A DNA stretch of 64,000 nt, taken from Prosthecomicrobium sp. N25 (GTDB lineage: Bacteria; Pseudomonadota; Alphaproteobacteria; Rhizobiales; Ancalomicrobiaceae). The number at the start of each line of letters is the position of its first letter. Position 1 is the stretch's first letter. Position numbers and translations under genes: made by a program. Positions 1 through 8,604 of the stretch are shown piece by piece. The stretch is taken from assembly GCF_037203705.1 (NCBI RefSeq), contig NZ_JBBCAT010000003.1:62001-126000 (forward strand). Direction: 5' to 3'. The notes under the pieces are model-generated. The model was not told the origin of the DNA, made no database searches, and saw nothing but the letters and a program-made list of their open reading frames with translations.

Positions 1-1
1 G

Positions 2-181
2 ACCGGCGGCGGGCCCGGCAGCGCCACGACGGTGATTGCCTGGCTGACCTACGTCACCACCTTCAACCTCACCGATTTCGGGCGCGGCAACGCCTACGCC
101 TACATCATCGCGCTGATCACGATGAGCCTGTCGCTCCTCTATATCCGCCTGTTGTGGAAGCGCGGGGAGATCGGCCGATGA
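2..181 (+). CDS. ABC sugar transporter permease (MalF/UgpA type), C-terminal fragment
   Basis: Only the last 59 codons are inside the window; the gene begins upstream. The frame reads TGGGPGSATTVIAWLTYVTT and continues to a hydrophobic final membrane helix and a short basic tail ending LLWKRGEIGR, which is how MalF/UgpA-type inner-membrane permeases end. The stop TGA (179-181) overlaps the ATG of the next permease (178-180), so the two are translationally coupled and should form the permease heterodimer of one importer. The substrate cannot be read from this fragment; the downstream aldose-type enzymes suggest a sugar. Confidence 0.75.
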   Translation, partial: TGGGPGSATTVIAWLTYVTTFNLTDFGRGNAYAYIIALITMSLSLLYIRLLWKRGEIGR

Positions 182-1068
182 TTGGTCTCCTCGGCGCCGA
201 GCGCATCCGGACCGGCCTGTTGATGCTGGCGGGACTCTTCTTCTTCATATTCCTGTTCGGTCCGGTCTACTGGATGGTGGTGACCAGCCTGATGACCGAG
301 ACCGAGATGCTCGCCGCGCCGCCGCATTTCGTCCCGCGGGAGCCGACCCTGAGGAACTACCTGACCTTCCTCGGCCAGGGCGACCCGGACTATCTCAAGA
401 TCGCCTACAACCGCGCTCCCGCGGTCTTCGACATCGCACCGGCACTGAAGAACAGCCTCGTCATCGCAATCACGGTGGCGCTCCTCAACATCATCATCGC
501 GACGCCTGCGGCCTATGCCTTCGCGCGCCTGAACGTTCGCGCGAGCCTCCTGGTGCTGATGGGCTACCTGGCCATCCGGATGATTCCGCCGATCATGATC
601 GTGGTGCCCCTCTTCCTGATCATGCGAAATCTGGACCTGATCGACACGCTGCTGTCCCTCGTTATGGTCTATTGCTTCTTCACGGTGCCCTTCTCGATCT
701 GGATCCTGCAATCCTACTTCAAGGCCATGCCTGCCGAACTGGAGGACTCGGCGCTGATCGACGGGTGCTCGCGCTGGCAATCGGTCCGCTATGTGCTCCT
801 GCCGCTTGCGAGGCCCGGCCTGACCTGCGTCGCCATCCTGTCCTTCATGAGCTGCTGGAGCGAGTTCCTGTTCGCCGTCGTCTTCTCCAAGACGCCGGCG
901 AGCAAGACGCTGACCGTGGTGGCGGCCAGCTTCGCCGACACCGCGGCGATCCAGTTCGACTACGTCATGACGGCCGGCGTGCTGACCGCCCTGCCACCGT
1001 TCTTCCTGGCCCTGTTCTTCCAGCGCTACATCGTCGGCGGCCTGGCCGCCGGTGCGGTGAAGGGGTAG
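178..1068 (+). CDS. ABC sugar transporter permease (MalG/UgpE type)
   Basis: Inner-membrane permease of 296 residues, a usual length for the carbohydrate CUT1 family. It has a first helix near residues 15-37, a periplasmic loop containing the MTETEMLAAPP segment, and later helices. The cytoplasmic coupling loop (EAA motif) is visible around residues 190-215 as ELEDSALIDGCSRWQSVRYV followed by LLPLARPG. The ATG at 178 overlaps the stop of the preceding permease (ATGA), which decides the start; an in-frame upstream ATG at 154 would lie deep inside the preceding gene. Four bases separate it from the aldo/keto reductase. The ATPase and binding protein must lie outside the window. Confidence 0.9.
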   Translation: MIGLLGAERIRTGLLMLAGLFFFIFLFGPVYWMVVTSLMTETEMLAAPPHFVPREPTLRNYLTFLGQGDPDYLKIAYNRAPAVFDIAPALKNSLVIAITVALLNIIIATPAAYAFARLNVRASLLVLMGYLAIRMIPPIMIVVPLFLIMRNLDLIDTLLSLVMVYCFFTVPFSIWILQSYFKAMPAELEDSALIDGCSRWQSVRYVLLPLARPGLTCVAILSFMSCWSEFLFAVVFSKTPASKTLTVVAASFADTAAIQFDYVMTAGVLTALPPFFLALFFQRYIVGGLAAGAVKG

Positions 1069-1071
1069 GCC

Positions 1072-1989
1072 ATGATCCGCCTGCCCGAGATCGGCGTCGG
1101 CTGCGCGGCGCTCTCGATCGTCTCGCCGGAGACCGGTGACGAGGCCGCCGTCGAATTGCTCGTCCGCGCCTATGACCATGGGATCCGCTACTTCGACGTC
1201 GCGCCGCTCTACGGCGGCGGGCGCGGCGAGGTTCTGCTGGGCCGGGCGCTCGGGCGAATGGGCGGCCCGGTCGCGGTCTCCACCAAGGTCGGCTATGCCG
1301 GCGCGATCCCCTACGGCGGCCGCCAGGCGCCGGAAGATCGGCGCAAGGACTTCTCGCCGGATGCGATCGAGCGGGGCGTCATCGAGAGCCTGCGACGGCT
1401 CGGTCGCGATGTCCTCGACATTCTCTATCTGCACGATCCGCCCGCCGATCTCCACGACATCGAAGGCGGAGCCCTGCCCAGGATCGAGCGATTGCGCGAG
1501 CAAGGCCTGATCCGGGCCATCGGCGTCGGCACGTCGAACGCCGCAACCGCCCAGGCCGTGCTCGAGCGGCTGCCGCTCGAGGTCCTCCTGCTCGCCGGGC
1601 GCTTCACACTCATTGACCGGACCGGCGCCGGTGTGGTGGCGCGATGCCATGCCATGGGGGTTTCGCTGGTCGTCGGCGGCGTCTTCAATTCCGGCCTGCT
1701 CGCCGCAGCGCGGCCGGCGGCCGGCGGCAGCTTCGACTACGGACCGGCGCCCGAACCCATGATCGCCAGGGCGGTGGCTGCGGAGCGGATCTGCAAAGCC
1801 GCCGGAATCCCGCTCAAGGCGGCCGCCTTGCAATTCGCCCGCCGCCAACCGGGCGTGGCCACGACATTGCTCGGACCGCGCACCCGCGGCGAACTGGACG
1901 ACCTGATGGCGCTCCTGGCGCTGCCGGTTCCGCGATCGCTTTGGAGCGAACTCGACCGGATCGGGGCGGGAGGCGACCCGCCGTGTTGA
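1072..1989 (+). CDS. Aldo/keto reductase, aldose/L-fucose dehydrogenase-like
   Basis: NAD(P)-dependent oxidoreductase of 305 residues with the aldo/keto reductase tetrad in place: Asp42 and Tyr47 (FDVAPLYGGG), Lys72 (STKVGY) and His121 (LYLHDPP). The N-terminus IGVGCAALS and the LYGGGRGE segment resemble the D-threo-aldose / L-fucose 1-dehydrogenase branch, which oxidises the sugar to a lactone. The adjacent hydrolase overlaps by 7 bases and is fuconolactonase-like, so the pair can be read as aldose to aldonolactone to aldonate. The family is clear; the exact sugar is inferred. Confidence 0.88.
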   Translation: MIRLPEIGVGCAALSIVSPETGDEAAVELLVRAYDHGIRYFDVAPLYGGGRGEVLLGRALGRMGGPVAVSTKVGYAGAIPYGGRQAPEDRRKDFSPDAIERGVIESLRRLGRDVLDILYLHDPPADLHDIEGGALPRIERLREQGLIRAIGVGTSNAATAQAVLERLPLEVLLLAGRFTLIDRTGAGVVARCHAMGVSLVVGGVFNSGLLAAARPAAGGSFDYGPAPEPMIARAVAAERICKAAGIPLKAAALQFARRQPGVATTLLGPRTRGELDDLMALLALPVPRSLWSELDRIGAGGDPPC

Positions 1990-2834
1990 TCGACACCCAT
2001 GTCCATGTCTGGCAGCCGGGTGACGGACATCGTGTCCTGATCCGCGAACGCATGTCCTCCCTCGACGCCGACTTCGGTTTCGAGCGTTTGGAGCCCGAGT
2101 TGCGGCCGGCCGGTGTCGGCACGGTGATCCTGGTCTCGGCGGCGCAATCCTATCAGGAAACGCGGCGGCTGATCGGCGTCGCCGAGCGCTGGCCCGACCA
2201 TGTTGCCGGGGTCATCGGTTTTCTCGACATGGAGGCGGAGGATTTCGGGCAGCAGCTCGCCGCGGCATGCCGCGACCGCGTGCTCGCCGGGCTCAGGCTG
2301 CCGCTCGTGGTGTTCGACGATCCGGATTGGATCCGCCGCCCGCGGGTCGGCGCGGGCCTCGAGGCGCTCGCGGCCCGGGGGCTCGTCGCGCAGGTGCTGG
2401 CGGCACCCGTCCATCTCGCCGCCTGTGCGGACGTGCTCGGTCGGTACCCCGACCTGAAGATCGTCATCGACCATGCCGGGAACCCGGGCCCCCTGCACCG
2501 CGAGGATCCCGTCTGGCGGGAGGGGCTCGCTGCGCTCGGCCGGCTGCCCGGGGCGTTCTGCAAGGTCGGCGATTTCTCGCCTCCCGCCGGTCCCCGCGCC
2601 GACGAGCACCGACGTGCGGCCGTGCTGCGAGAGGTCGCGGCCTGTTTTGGTGAAAGCCGGCTGATCTTCGGATCGAACTGGCCGGTCTGCCGTTTGCAGT
2701 ATCGATATTCCGAGGTTGTCGCGGAGTTGAGCGCGACGGCCGAACACATCGGGCTCGACCCGGCGCGACTGCAGCGCGCGATGACGGCGAATGCCAAGCA
2801 TCTCTATGCGAACTCGCACCCTCCCGGCCGATGA
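1983..2834 (+). CDS. Amidohydrolase-2 family lactonase (L-fuconolactonase-like)
   Basis: TIM-barrel hydrolase of 283 residues beginning at GTG 1983 inside the end of the aldo/keto reductase gene (7-base overlap). This start was chosen because the protein then opens with MLIDTHVHVW, the usual N-terminal HxH metal motif of PF04909. Later motifs are IVIDHAGNPG (metal-binding His) and IFGSNWPVCRL, which replaces the GSDWP of many relatives and is common in the fuconolactonase/2-pyrone-4,6-dicarboxylate lactonase group. It probably hydrolyses the lactone made by the upstream reductase in the cytoplasm. It is the last gene of the operon. Confidence 0.82.
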   Translation: MLIDTHVHVWQPGDGHRVLIRERMSSLDADFGFERLEPELRPAGVGTVILVSAAQSYQETRRLIGVAERWPDHVAGVIGFLDMEAEDFGQQLAAACRDRVLAGLRLPLVVFDDPDWIRRPRVGAGLEALAARGLVAQVLAAPVHLAACADVLGRYPDLKIVIDHAGNPGPLHREDPVWREGLAALGRLPGAFCKVGDFSPPAGPRADEHRRAAVLREVAACFGESRLIFGSNWPVCRLQYRYSEVVAELSATAEHIGLDPARLQRAMTANAKHLYANSHPPGR

Positions 2835-3155
2835 CGACGGTTCGCGCTGCCGTCCTGGGACCTCTTGGCTCGGCTGGACGATGCGAGGCCGAACTTTTGC
2901 AGGCCGGAGAACGTCGCATGGCCGCGAGCGACTGATGCAGGAGTATCAGAGCCGGGGCAGAACCATGCGCGGGTGGAAGCGCACGTTATCGCACAATTCT
3001 GGCACCATCTCGGCTGCGGAAGGAAATCCGCAGGACTGAGCACGTCACCGTGAGCAACCTTCCATTCATTGTCGAGCTTGCGTTTAGAGCGTATCCTGCA
3101 GTGCCCTTAAGATTAACTAGTACAATAGGGCATTCGCGAAAGGGAGGACTTGAAC
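2835..3155. other. Intergenic region without a supported gene
   Basis: About 320 bases between the lactonase stop and the GYD gene. Reading frames here are short and have no family signature. The last 100 bases are clearly AT-richer than the surroundings and carry a perfect inverted repeat (3102-3132), so the promoter of the GYD gene is probably here. Confidence 0.5.
3102..3132. promoter_or_regulatory. Inverted repeat upstream of the GYD gene
   Basis: TGCCCT (3102-3107) and AGGGCA (3127-3132) are perfect reverse complements separated by 19 AT-rich bases. The element lies 24 bases before the ATG at 3156. The long spacer argues against a terminator and fits a two-half-site operator or a promoter element, but no regulator can be named. 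Confidence 0.35.
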
Positions 3156-3488
3156 ATGGCACACTACATGCTCCGCTGGCAGTTCACGGCAGTGTCAGCA
3201 AAGGCCATGATATCAAAACCACAAGATCGTTCGATCCCCGCGAGAGCGCTCATTGAAGGGTTTGGTGGGAAAGTTCACGCCTACTACTTTGCGTTTGGAG
3301 AGTACGATGGAGTCGGGATCTGCGAGTTCCCCGACAATGTCTCTGCAGCTGCATGCTCGATGACCGCCGCGTCGACAGGTGCATTCTCCAAATTCGAGAC
3401 GACCCCGTTGCTGCTAGCGACGGAGGCTGAACAGGCCATGAGAACGGCGCAGAAAACCAGCACCAGTTACACTCCGCCGAACGGCTGA
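3156..3488 (+). CDS. GYD-domain protein
   Basis: Small cytoplasmic protein of 110 residues. The segment FGEYDGVGICEFPDN, with later SAAA, STGAF and ETTPLL stretches, matches the GYD family (PF08734), ferredoxin-fold proteins of unknown biochemical role. The start is ATG 3156, placed 7 bases after AGGGAGGA (3141-3148); an in-frame TTG at 3150 is less likely. Codon use is less GC-biased than in the flanking genes (for example atatcaaaaccacaagatcg), which could reflect acquisition. It stands alone, with an inverted repeat in its promoter region. Confidence 0.72.
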   Translation: MAHYMLRWQFTAVSAKAMISKPQDRSIPARALIEGFGGKVHAYYFAFGEYDGVGICEFPDNVSAAACSMTAASTGAFSKFETTPLLLATEAEQAMRTAQKTSTSYTPPNG

Positions 3489-3720
3489 TGGTCTGGCCGA
3501 ACGAGCGCGGGGGCGGCATCCATGCGGAAAGCGGGGGCCGCCTCTCCCCCTGAATGCAGGTCGATGGCCGCTCTCGAGCCTCGAACCGTGACACCGCCAG
3601 CCGAGGGCCGAAGCGGCGGGAACATCGGCGACCTGAGACGGGGGACCGCCACTTCCGAACGAGCCGCAGCGTCGCCTCCGCCGAAATCGCAGCCCGTGAT
3701 GCCATGAGGACGTCGAGCCC

Positions 3721-5160
3721 TCACCCGCAGCCGCAGTGCGACCGGAACCAGCCTTCGGCCGCGGCGGAGAGATCCGGCCACGCGGCCGCGAACCCGCCGA
3801 GGCCCCGCACGGACGCGCGGTAGCCGTCCATGAGCCTCGCCTCCAGCCCGGCCGCATCGACGCCCGTCACCGTGCCCCCCGCGACGATCCGACGGCCCGC
3901 GACATAGACCTCCCGGACATGGCCCGCATTGCCGCGGGCGAACAGCATCGCCAGCGGGTCGACCGGCACGTAGGCGTGGCCGTCCAGCCGGTCGAGGTCG
4001 AGCACGACGAAGTCGGCCGGAGCGCCCGGTTCCAGGACGCCTGGCCCTGGCGCCCCGACGGCGGACCGCCCCGTCGCGACGATCGCCTCCAGGAACCCGC
4101 CGGGCGTCCAGGTCGCGTCGAAGCCGTGCCCGCCATGGGCGAGGCGGACGAGCCGGTACTCCCGGACGGCGTCGTCGTCCTCGTCGAAAGCGAGCCCGTC
4201 GAGCCCGACACCGACCCGGCAGCCGCGCCGGACGGCCTCCCGGATCGGACCGATGCCGGACCGGAGGTGCAGGTTGGAGCTGAAGTTGGTGACGATCCGG
4301 ACGCCGCGCTCGGCGATCAGGTCGAGTTCGTCCGGCCGCGCATGGACGCAGTGCGCGAGGGTCAGCCGGTCGGACAGGAGGCCGATGCGGTCCAGGAACG
4401 CCACGATCCCCTCCGGGTGGGCCCGGTCCGCCCACGCACGCTGGTGTACGGTCTCCAGGAGGTGCATGTGGATCCGGCGGCCGGTCCGTGCGGACGACTG
4501 CGCGATAGCCTCCAGCATCGCCGGCGAACACCATTGCACCCCCGCCGGGCCGAACTGCACGTCGACGGTCGGCCCCGCCATGGCGGCGGCGATCTCCTCG
4601 ACCGTCGCGACGTATTCCGCCGGCGTCGGCGGCTGGCGCACGAACAGGGCCTCGACGACCGCCCTCGCGGGCGGCTCCAAAGCGCCGAGGACCTGAGCCG
4701 CGTCGCCGTACACGATCGGGTTCACGTCGCGCACGGCCGGCGCGAACGCGATTCGGATGCCGACGTCCCCGGCCGCCCTCGCGATCTCGCGCGCCTCGTC
4801 GACCGGGCCGAGACGGCCGCTCGGCTTGGTGTAGTGGATCATCATGGCCGCGATCCCGGCCCGGGCCGACCGCGCCATCGCGGCGGCGGCCTGCGCGTAG
4901 GCCTCCGGCGGCGCGCACAGCGCGTTGCGCAGGATCCAGGTCTCGAGCGGCATCTCGACCGCCCCGAAGGCGGATGCCCGCGGCCGGGCATGGTCATGCG
5001 CGTTGACGAGGCCAGGGAGGACGAGGGTCCGGCCGGCGCCCGGCGGCGGCGCGGCAGACGCGATCTCGCGGATCACGCCGTCGGCAAAGCGGATCGCGAC
5101 GTCTTCGCGAAGCCCGCCCGCGCCCCCGCAGGCCGCGGCGCTCGCATAGACCTCATCCAT
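3721..5160 (-). CDS. Metal-dependent amidohydrolase, deaminase/chlorohydrolase family
   Basis: Protein of 479 residues of the cytosine-deaminase / atrazine-chlorohydrolase superfamily. Metal motifs seen are NAHDH (His55, His57), HMHLLET, LAHCVH and GLDG. It should hydrolyse or deaminate a nitrogen compound in the cytoplasm. Start: ATG 5160 follows GGGGGAG with 6 bases of spacing and overlaps the upstream ATPase gene by 8 bases; the ATG at 5175 has no ribosome-binding site. It is the last gene of the transporter operon that begins at 12101, so its substrate is probably the transported compound. The precise reaction cannot be deduced. Confidence 0.85.
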   Translation of the reverse strand: MDEVYASAAACGGAGGLREDVAIRFADGVIREIASAAPPPGAGRTLVLPGLVNAHDHARPRASAFGAVEMPLETWILRNALCAPPEAYAQAAAAMARSARAGIAAMMIHYTKPSGRLGPVDEAREIARAAGDVGIRIAFAPAVRDVNPIVYGDAAQVLGALEPPARAVVEALFVRQPPTPAEYVATVEEIAAAMAGPTVDVQFGPAGVQWCSPAMLEAIAQSSARTGRRIHMHLLETVHQRAWADRAHPEGIVAFLDRIGLLSDRLTLAHCVHARPDELDLIAERGVRIVTNFSSNLHLRSGIGPIREAVRRGCRVGVGLDGLAFDEDDDAVREYRLVRLAHGGHGFDATWTPGGFLEAIVATGRSAVGAPGPGVLEPGAPADFVVLDLDRLDGHAYVPVDPLAMLFARGNAGHVREVYVAGRRIVAGGTVTGVDAAGLEARLMDGYRASVRGLGGFAAAWPDLSAAAEGWFRSHCGCG

Positions 5161-6286
5161 GGGCCGCTCCCCCATCGGCCGGCACCGCGAAGGCGAGGCA
5201 GTCTTCGGCCCTGAAGGCGGCGACCACCGCCCGGCCCCGTTCCGGCTCGACCGGCAGGCCCCGCGTCGCGGCCTTGACGACGAGGTCGGGCCCGCCCGCC
5301 GTCGTGAGGACGAGCCGCAGGGCGTCGCCGAGATAGACGACCCGGTCGATCTCGGCCGGAATGCCCGCTTGCGCCCCGCCCGGTGCCGACAGCACGACGT
5401 GTTCGGGCCTGAGGCTCAGCACCACCGCGTCGCCGGCCGCGATCGGATCGACCGGGCGGGCGCGAATGCGGAAGCCCCCCTCGACGACCACCAGGGCCTC
5501 CCCGCCCGTCACCGCCTCGACCCGCCCGGCGAGCCGGTTGTTCTCGCCCACGAAGCCGGCCACGAAGGCGTTGGCGGGGCGCTCGTAGAGAACGGTCGGC
5601 GGTGCGAGCTGCTGGATCCGCCCGTCGTTGAAGACCGCGACCCGGTCAGACATGGTCAGGGCCTCGCCCTGGTCGTGGGTGACGTACACCATCGTGACGC
5701 CGATCTTCTCGTGAAGCTGCTTCAGCTCGTACTGCATCTGCTCGCGCAGCTGCTTGTCGAGCGCGCCGAGCGGCTCGTCGAGCAGCACCAGTTCCGGGCC
5801 GAAGACGAGCGCCCGGGCGAGCGCGACCCGCTGTTGCTGGCCGCCCGAGAGCTGCGCCGGCCGGCGCTCCGCGAAGCCGCCGAGCTTGACCATGTCGAGC
5901 GCCGCGCGGACCTGGACGGCCGCATCCGCCTTCGAGACACCCCGGACCGCGAGCGGATAGGCGATGTTCTCGGCCACCGTCATGTGCGGGAACAGCGCGT
6001 AATTCTGGAACACGACGCCGATACCGCGCCTGTGGGGCGGCAGGACCGTGATGTCGCGCCCGCCGAGCAGGATGCGTCCGGCCGTCGGCACCTCGAAGCC
6101 GGCGAGCATCATGAGCGTCGTCGTCTTGCCCGACCCCGAGGGTCCGAGCAGCGTCAGGAACTCGCCGCGCGCGATGTCGAGGTCGAGGTCGTCGACCACG
6201 ACGGTCCGGCCGTCGTAGCTCTTGCGGATCCCGCTGAACCGGACCAGCGGCCCCGCGCCTTGCTCGGCCCGCGCCTCGCCCGTCAT
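5153..6286 (-). CDS. potA: ABC transporter ATPase, spermidine/putrescine PotA type
   Basis: ATP-binding subunit of 377 residues. Walker A is GPSGSGKTT (48-56), the signature is LSGGQQQR, Walker B is LVLLDEP followed by LGALDKQLREQMQ, and the switch His is in YVTHDQGEA. The C-terminal ~120 residues form a TOBE-like regulatory domain, as in PotA and other MOI-type importers. It sits between two amidohydrolase genes with 3-base spacing upstream and an 8-base overlap downstream, so it energises the permease pair 7768-9872. The family is certain; a polyamine substrate is only suggested. Confidence 0.92.
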   Translation of the reverse strand: MTGEARAEQGAGPLVRFSGIRKSYDGRTVVVDDLDLDIARGEFLTLLGPSGSGKTTTLMMLAGFEVPTAGRILLGGRDITVLPPHRRGIGVVFQNYALFPHMTVAENIAYPLAVRGVSKADAAVQVRAALDMVKLGGFAERRPAQLSGGQQQRVALARALVFGPELVLLDEPLGALDKQLREQMQYELKQLHEKIGVTMVYVTHDQGEALTMSDRVAVFNDGRIQQLAPPTVLYERPANAFVAGFVGENNRLAGRVEAVTGGEALVVVEGGFRIRARPVDPIAAGDAVVLSLRPEHVVLSAPGGAQAGIPAEIDRVVYLGDALRLVLTTAGGPDLVVKAATRGLPVEPERGRAVVAAFRAEDCLAFAVPADGGAAHG

Positions 6287-6289
6287 GGC

Positions 6290-7771
6290 TCAGTCTCCGC
6301 TCCAGGCCGGCAGCGACGGCGGGAAGGCCGCCTCGACCGGCCGGCCGGCCGGGTCGTAGGCCGCGTGCGATCCCCAGACCTTGCCGCTCGATGCCGACAC
6401 GGCGGCGAGCAGCGCCTCCTCGTCCGCGACCGTGAGACGGCCGTCCTCGACCAGCACCCGCCCGTCGACCACGACGGCCTCGATCATGTCCGGCGTCGCG
6501 AGATGGACCAGCGCGCGGATCGGATCCGGGTTGACCCCGAAGGCGAGATGCCCCGTGTCGACCACCACGAGATCCGCCTTCGCGCCCGGCGCGATCCGGC
6601 CGAGATCGTCGCGCCCGAGCGCGGCCGCCCCGCCGAGGTTGCTCGCCGCGAAGACGTCGGCAGCCGGCGCTGCTTCGTAGGTCCGGTCGACCAGCTTGTT
6701 CATGATCGACGCGGTGCGCATCTCCGAGAACATGTCGAGCGGATAGGTGTCGGTCCCGAGCGCGACCCGGACCCCCGCCTTGCGGTAGCGGTCGAAGCTC
6801 TCCATCGCGACGCCCCGGCGCGAGAAGGCGACCGGCGAATGCGCCACCGTCACCCCCGCCGCGCCGAGGAGCGCGACGTCGTCGACGACCGGGAACCCGG
6901 TCAGGCTGTGACCCGCCAGATAGATGGCGTGGGCCAGGATCGTGTCCGGATCGAGCACGTCCTCATCGGCGAGGAGTTGCACCGGGGTTCGACCGGTCCG
7001 GCTCATGGTCTCGAAGAATTCGCGGTGCTGCTCGACGAAATGCATCGTGAACGGCACGCCGAGCGCCCGCGCCAGCCGCTTGCCCTCGCGCCGGAGCGCC
7101 GGCGTCGACACGTAATACTCGTCGAGCACGATCGCGCCGGACCAGAGCCCCCCGGCCAGGCCCCGTTGCTCCTCGACGAAGCGCGCCGCCGTCTCGAGCA
7201 TCTCGAAGCCGCGCTTCTCGTCCATTTCGAGCGCGACGCGCCCGTCGTCCTCCAGCCAGTAGCGTCCGCCCGTGGCGATCGGCGACCAGACCAGCCGGAT
7301 GCCGAAGTCCGCCGCGACGCGCAGCATGGTCTCGCCGCCGTCCGGGCCGCCCGGCCCGTAGGCCAGCACGGTCGTGACGCCGTGCCGGATCAGCGTCGCG
7401 AAGCCGTAGCGCAGCGACGCGAGCCCGTCCTGCGGCGCATAGAATCCCGGCGCGCCGGAGCGACGCGACGGCAGGAAATGCAGGAAGCCGGAGCGCAGGA
7501 ACTCCCGCCGCCCCGCATCGACCAGCAGCCGCGGCCCCTCGTGGGCGCCGACATGGGCATGGGTCGAGATCTGGCCGGGGATGACGATGGCGCCGGCGGC
7601 GTCGATCCGGCGCCGCGCACGACCTTCGAAACGCCGCCCGACCGCAGAGATGCGGTCGCCCCGGACCGCGACGTAGCCGCCTTCGATCACGGCATGCCCG
7701 CCGTCCTGATAGGCGATGACGGTGCCGCCCTCGACGAGGAGGTCGTGTGGTTCCGCGCTGTCGCTGGTCAT
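6290..7771 (-). CDS. Metal-dependent amidohydrolase, chlorohydrolase/deaminase family
   Basis: Protein of 493 residues with the composite-domain beta sandwich at both ends and a metal TIM barrel between. Motifs are STHAHV (His71, His73), FTMHFVEQH, ILAHAIYLAGH and LGTDTYPLDMF, the usual HxH, His, His, Asp set of Amidohydro_1 enzymes. The ATG at 7771 overlaps the stop of the permease gene by 4 bases, which fixes the start. It is embedded between the permease and ATPase genes of one transporter, so the enzyme very likely processes the imported compound. It is clearly different from the amidohydrolases at 3721 and 13049. Confidence 0.86.
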   Translation of the reverse strand: MTSDSAEPHDLLVEGGTVIAYQDGGHAVIEGGYVAVRGDRISAVGRRFEGRARRRIDAAGAIVIPGQISTHAHVGAHEGPRLLVDAGRREFLRSGFLHFLPSRRSGAPGFYAPQDGLASLRYGFATLIRHGVTTVLAYGPGGPDGGETMLRVAADFGIRLVWSPIATGGRYWLEDDGRVALEMDEKRGFEMLETAARFVEEQRGLAGGLWSGAIVLDEYYVSTPALRREGKRLARALGVPFTMHFVEQHREFFETMSRTGRTPVQLLADEDVLDPDTILAHAIYLAGHSLTGFPVVDDVALLGAAGVTVAHSPVAFSRRGVAMESFDRYRKAGVRVALGTDTYPLDMFSEMRTASIMNKLVDRTYEAAPAADVFAASNLGGAAALGRDDLGRIAPGAKADLVVVDTGHLAFGVNPDPIRALVHLATPDMIEAVVVDGRVLVEDGRLTVADEEALLAAVSASSGKVWGSHAAYDPAGRPVEAAFPPSLPAWSGD

Positions 7772-8604
7772 GGTCCGGTCTCCGCGATCGGGTTGCGCAG
7801 GCGCTCGCCGCGCCGCCTCAGGGCCTCCATGACGCCCATCAGCGCCACGGACACCACGAGGAGGACCACGGCGGCGGCCGTGATGGTCGGGCTGATGTTC
7901 TCGCTGACGCCGCTGAAGATTTGCCGCGGCAGGGTCCGCTGCTGCGGGCTGCCGAGGAAGAGCGCGACGACCAGCTCGTCGAAGGACGACACGAAGGCGA
8001 AGAGCGCGCCCGAGACGACGCCCGGCGCGATGATCGGCAGCGTCACGGTCCGGAACGCCCGTGCCGGCGCGGCGCCGAGGCTCGCGGCGGCGCGCACGAG
8101 ATTGGGGTCGAAGGACTGCAGCGTCGCCGAGACCGTGATCACCACGAAGGGAAGCGCCAGCACGGTATGGGCGAGGATCATGCCGAGATAGGTGCCGACC
8201 AGCCCGATCGTCGCAAAGGCGTAGAAGATCGCGACCGCGAAGATCACCACCGGGACCGCCAGCGGCGTGACCAGGAGCCCGATCACGTAAGGCTTCCAGC
8301 GCGACCGGCTGCCGTGCAGACCGAGCGCCGCCAGCGTCCCGAGCGTCGTCGCGACGACCGTGACGACGAGGGCGATCACCGTGGAATTGAAGAGGGCGCC
8401 GGTCCACACCGGGTTCGTGAAGAAATCGCGGTACCACTGCGTCGACCAGCCGGGCACGGGGAAGACGAGGAGCTGGCCGGACGTGAACGAGAGCGGCAGC
8501 ACCACGAAGACCGGGATCACCAGGTAGGCCAGCACCAGCCCGGTGAAGACCCGTGCGGCGAGCCGGACCAGGCGTTCGGCCGCGGGAGCGGACGCGGCGG
8601 CCAT
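7768..8604 (-). CDS. potC: ABC transporter permease, PotC type
   Basis: Inner-membrane permease of 278 residues with six predicted helices. The coupling motif is visible as NLVRAAASLGAAPARAFRTV followed by TLPIIAPGV, the EAA loop of polyamine-type permeases. Its ATG (8604-8602) shares one base with the stop of the PotB-type gene (TGATG), and its own stop overlaps the next amidohydrolase gene by 4 bases. It forms the translocation pore with the 422-residue permease. Confidence 0.9.
   Translation of the reverse strand: MAAASAPAAERLVRLAARVFTGLVLAYLVIPVFVVLPLSFTSGQLLVFPVPGWSTQWYRDFFTNPVWTGALFNSTVIALVVTVVATTLGTLAALGLHGSRSRWKPYVIGLLVTPLAVPVVIFAVAIFYAFATIGLVGTYLGMILAHTVLALPFVVITVSATLQSFDPNLVRAAASLGAAPARAFRTVTLPIIAPGVVSGALFAFVSSFDELVVALFLGSPQQRTLPRQIFSGVSENISPTITAAAVVLLVVSVALMGVMEALRRRGERLRNPIAETGP

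Noticed and set aside
5159-8191. Plus-strand open frame of about 1000 codons opposite the PotA/amidohydrolase genes
   Set aside because: Arg/Asp/Gly-rich nonsense composition; the minus strand holds Walker motifs and HxH motifs in a coherent operon.
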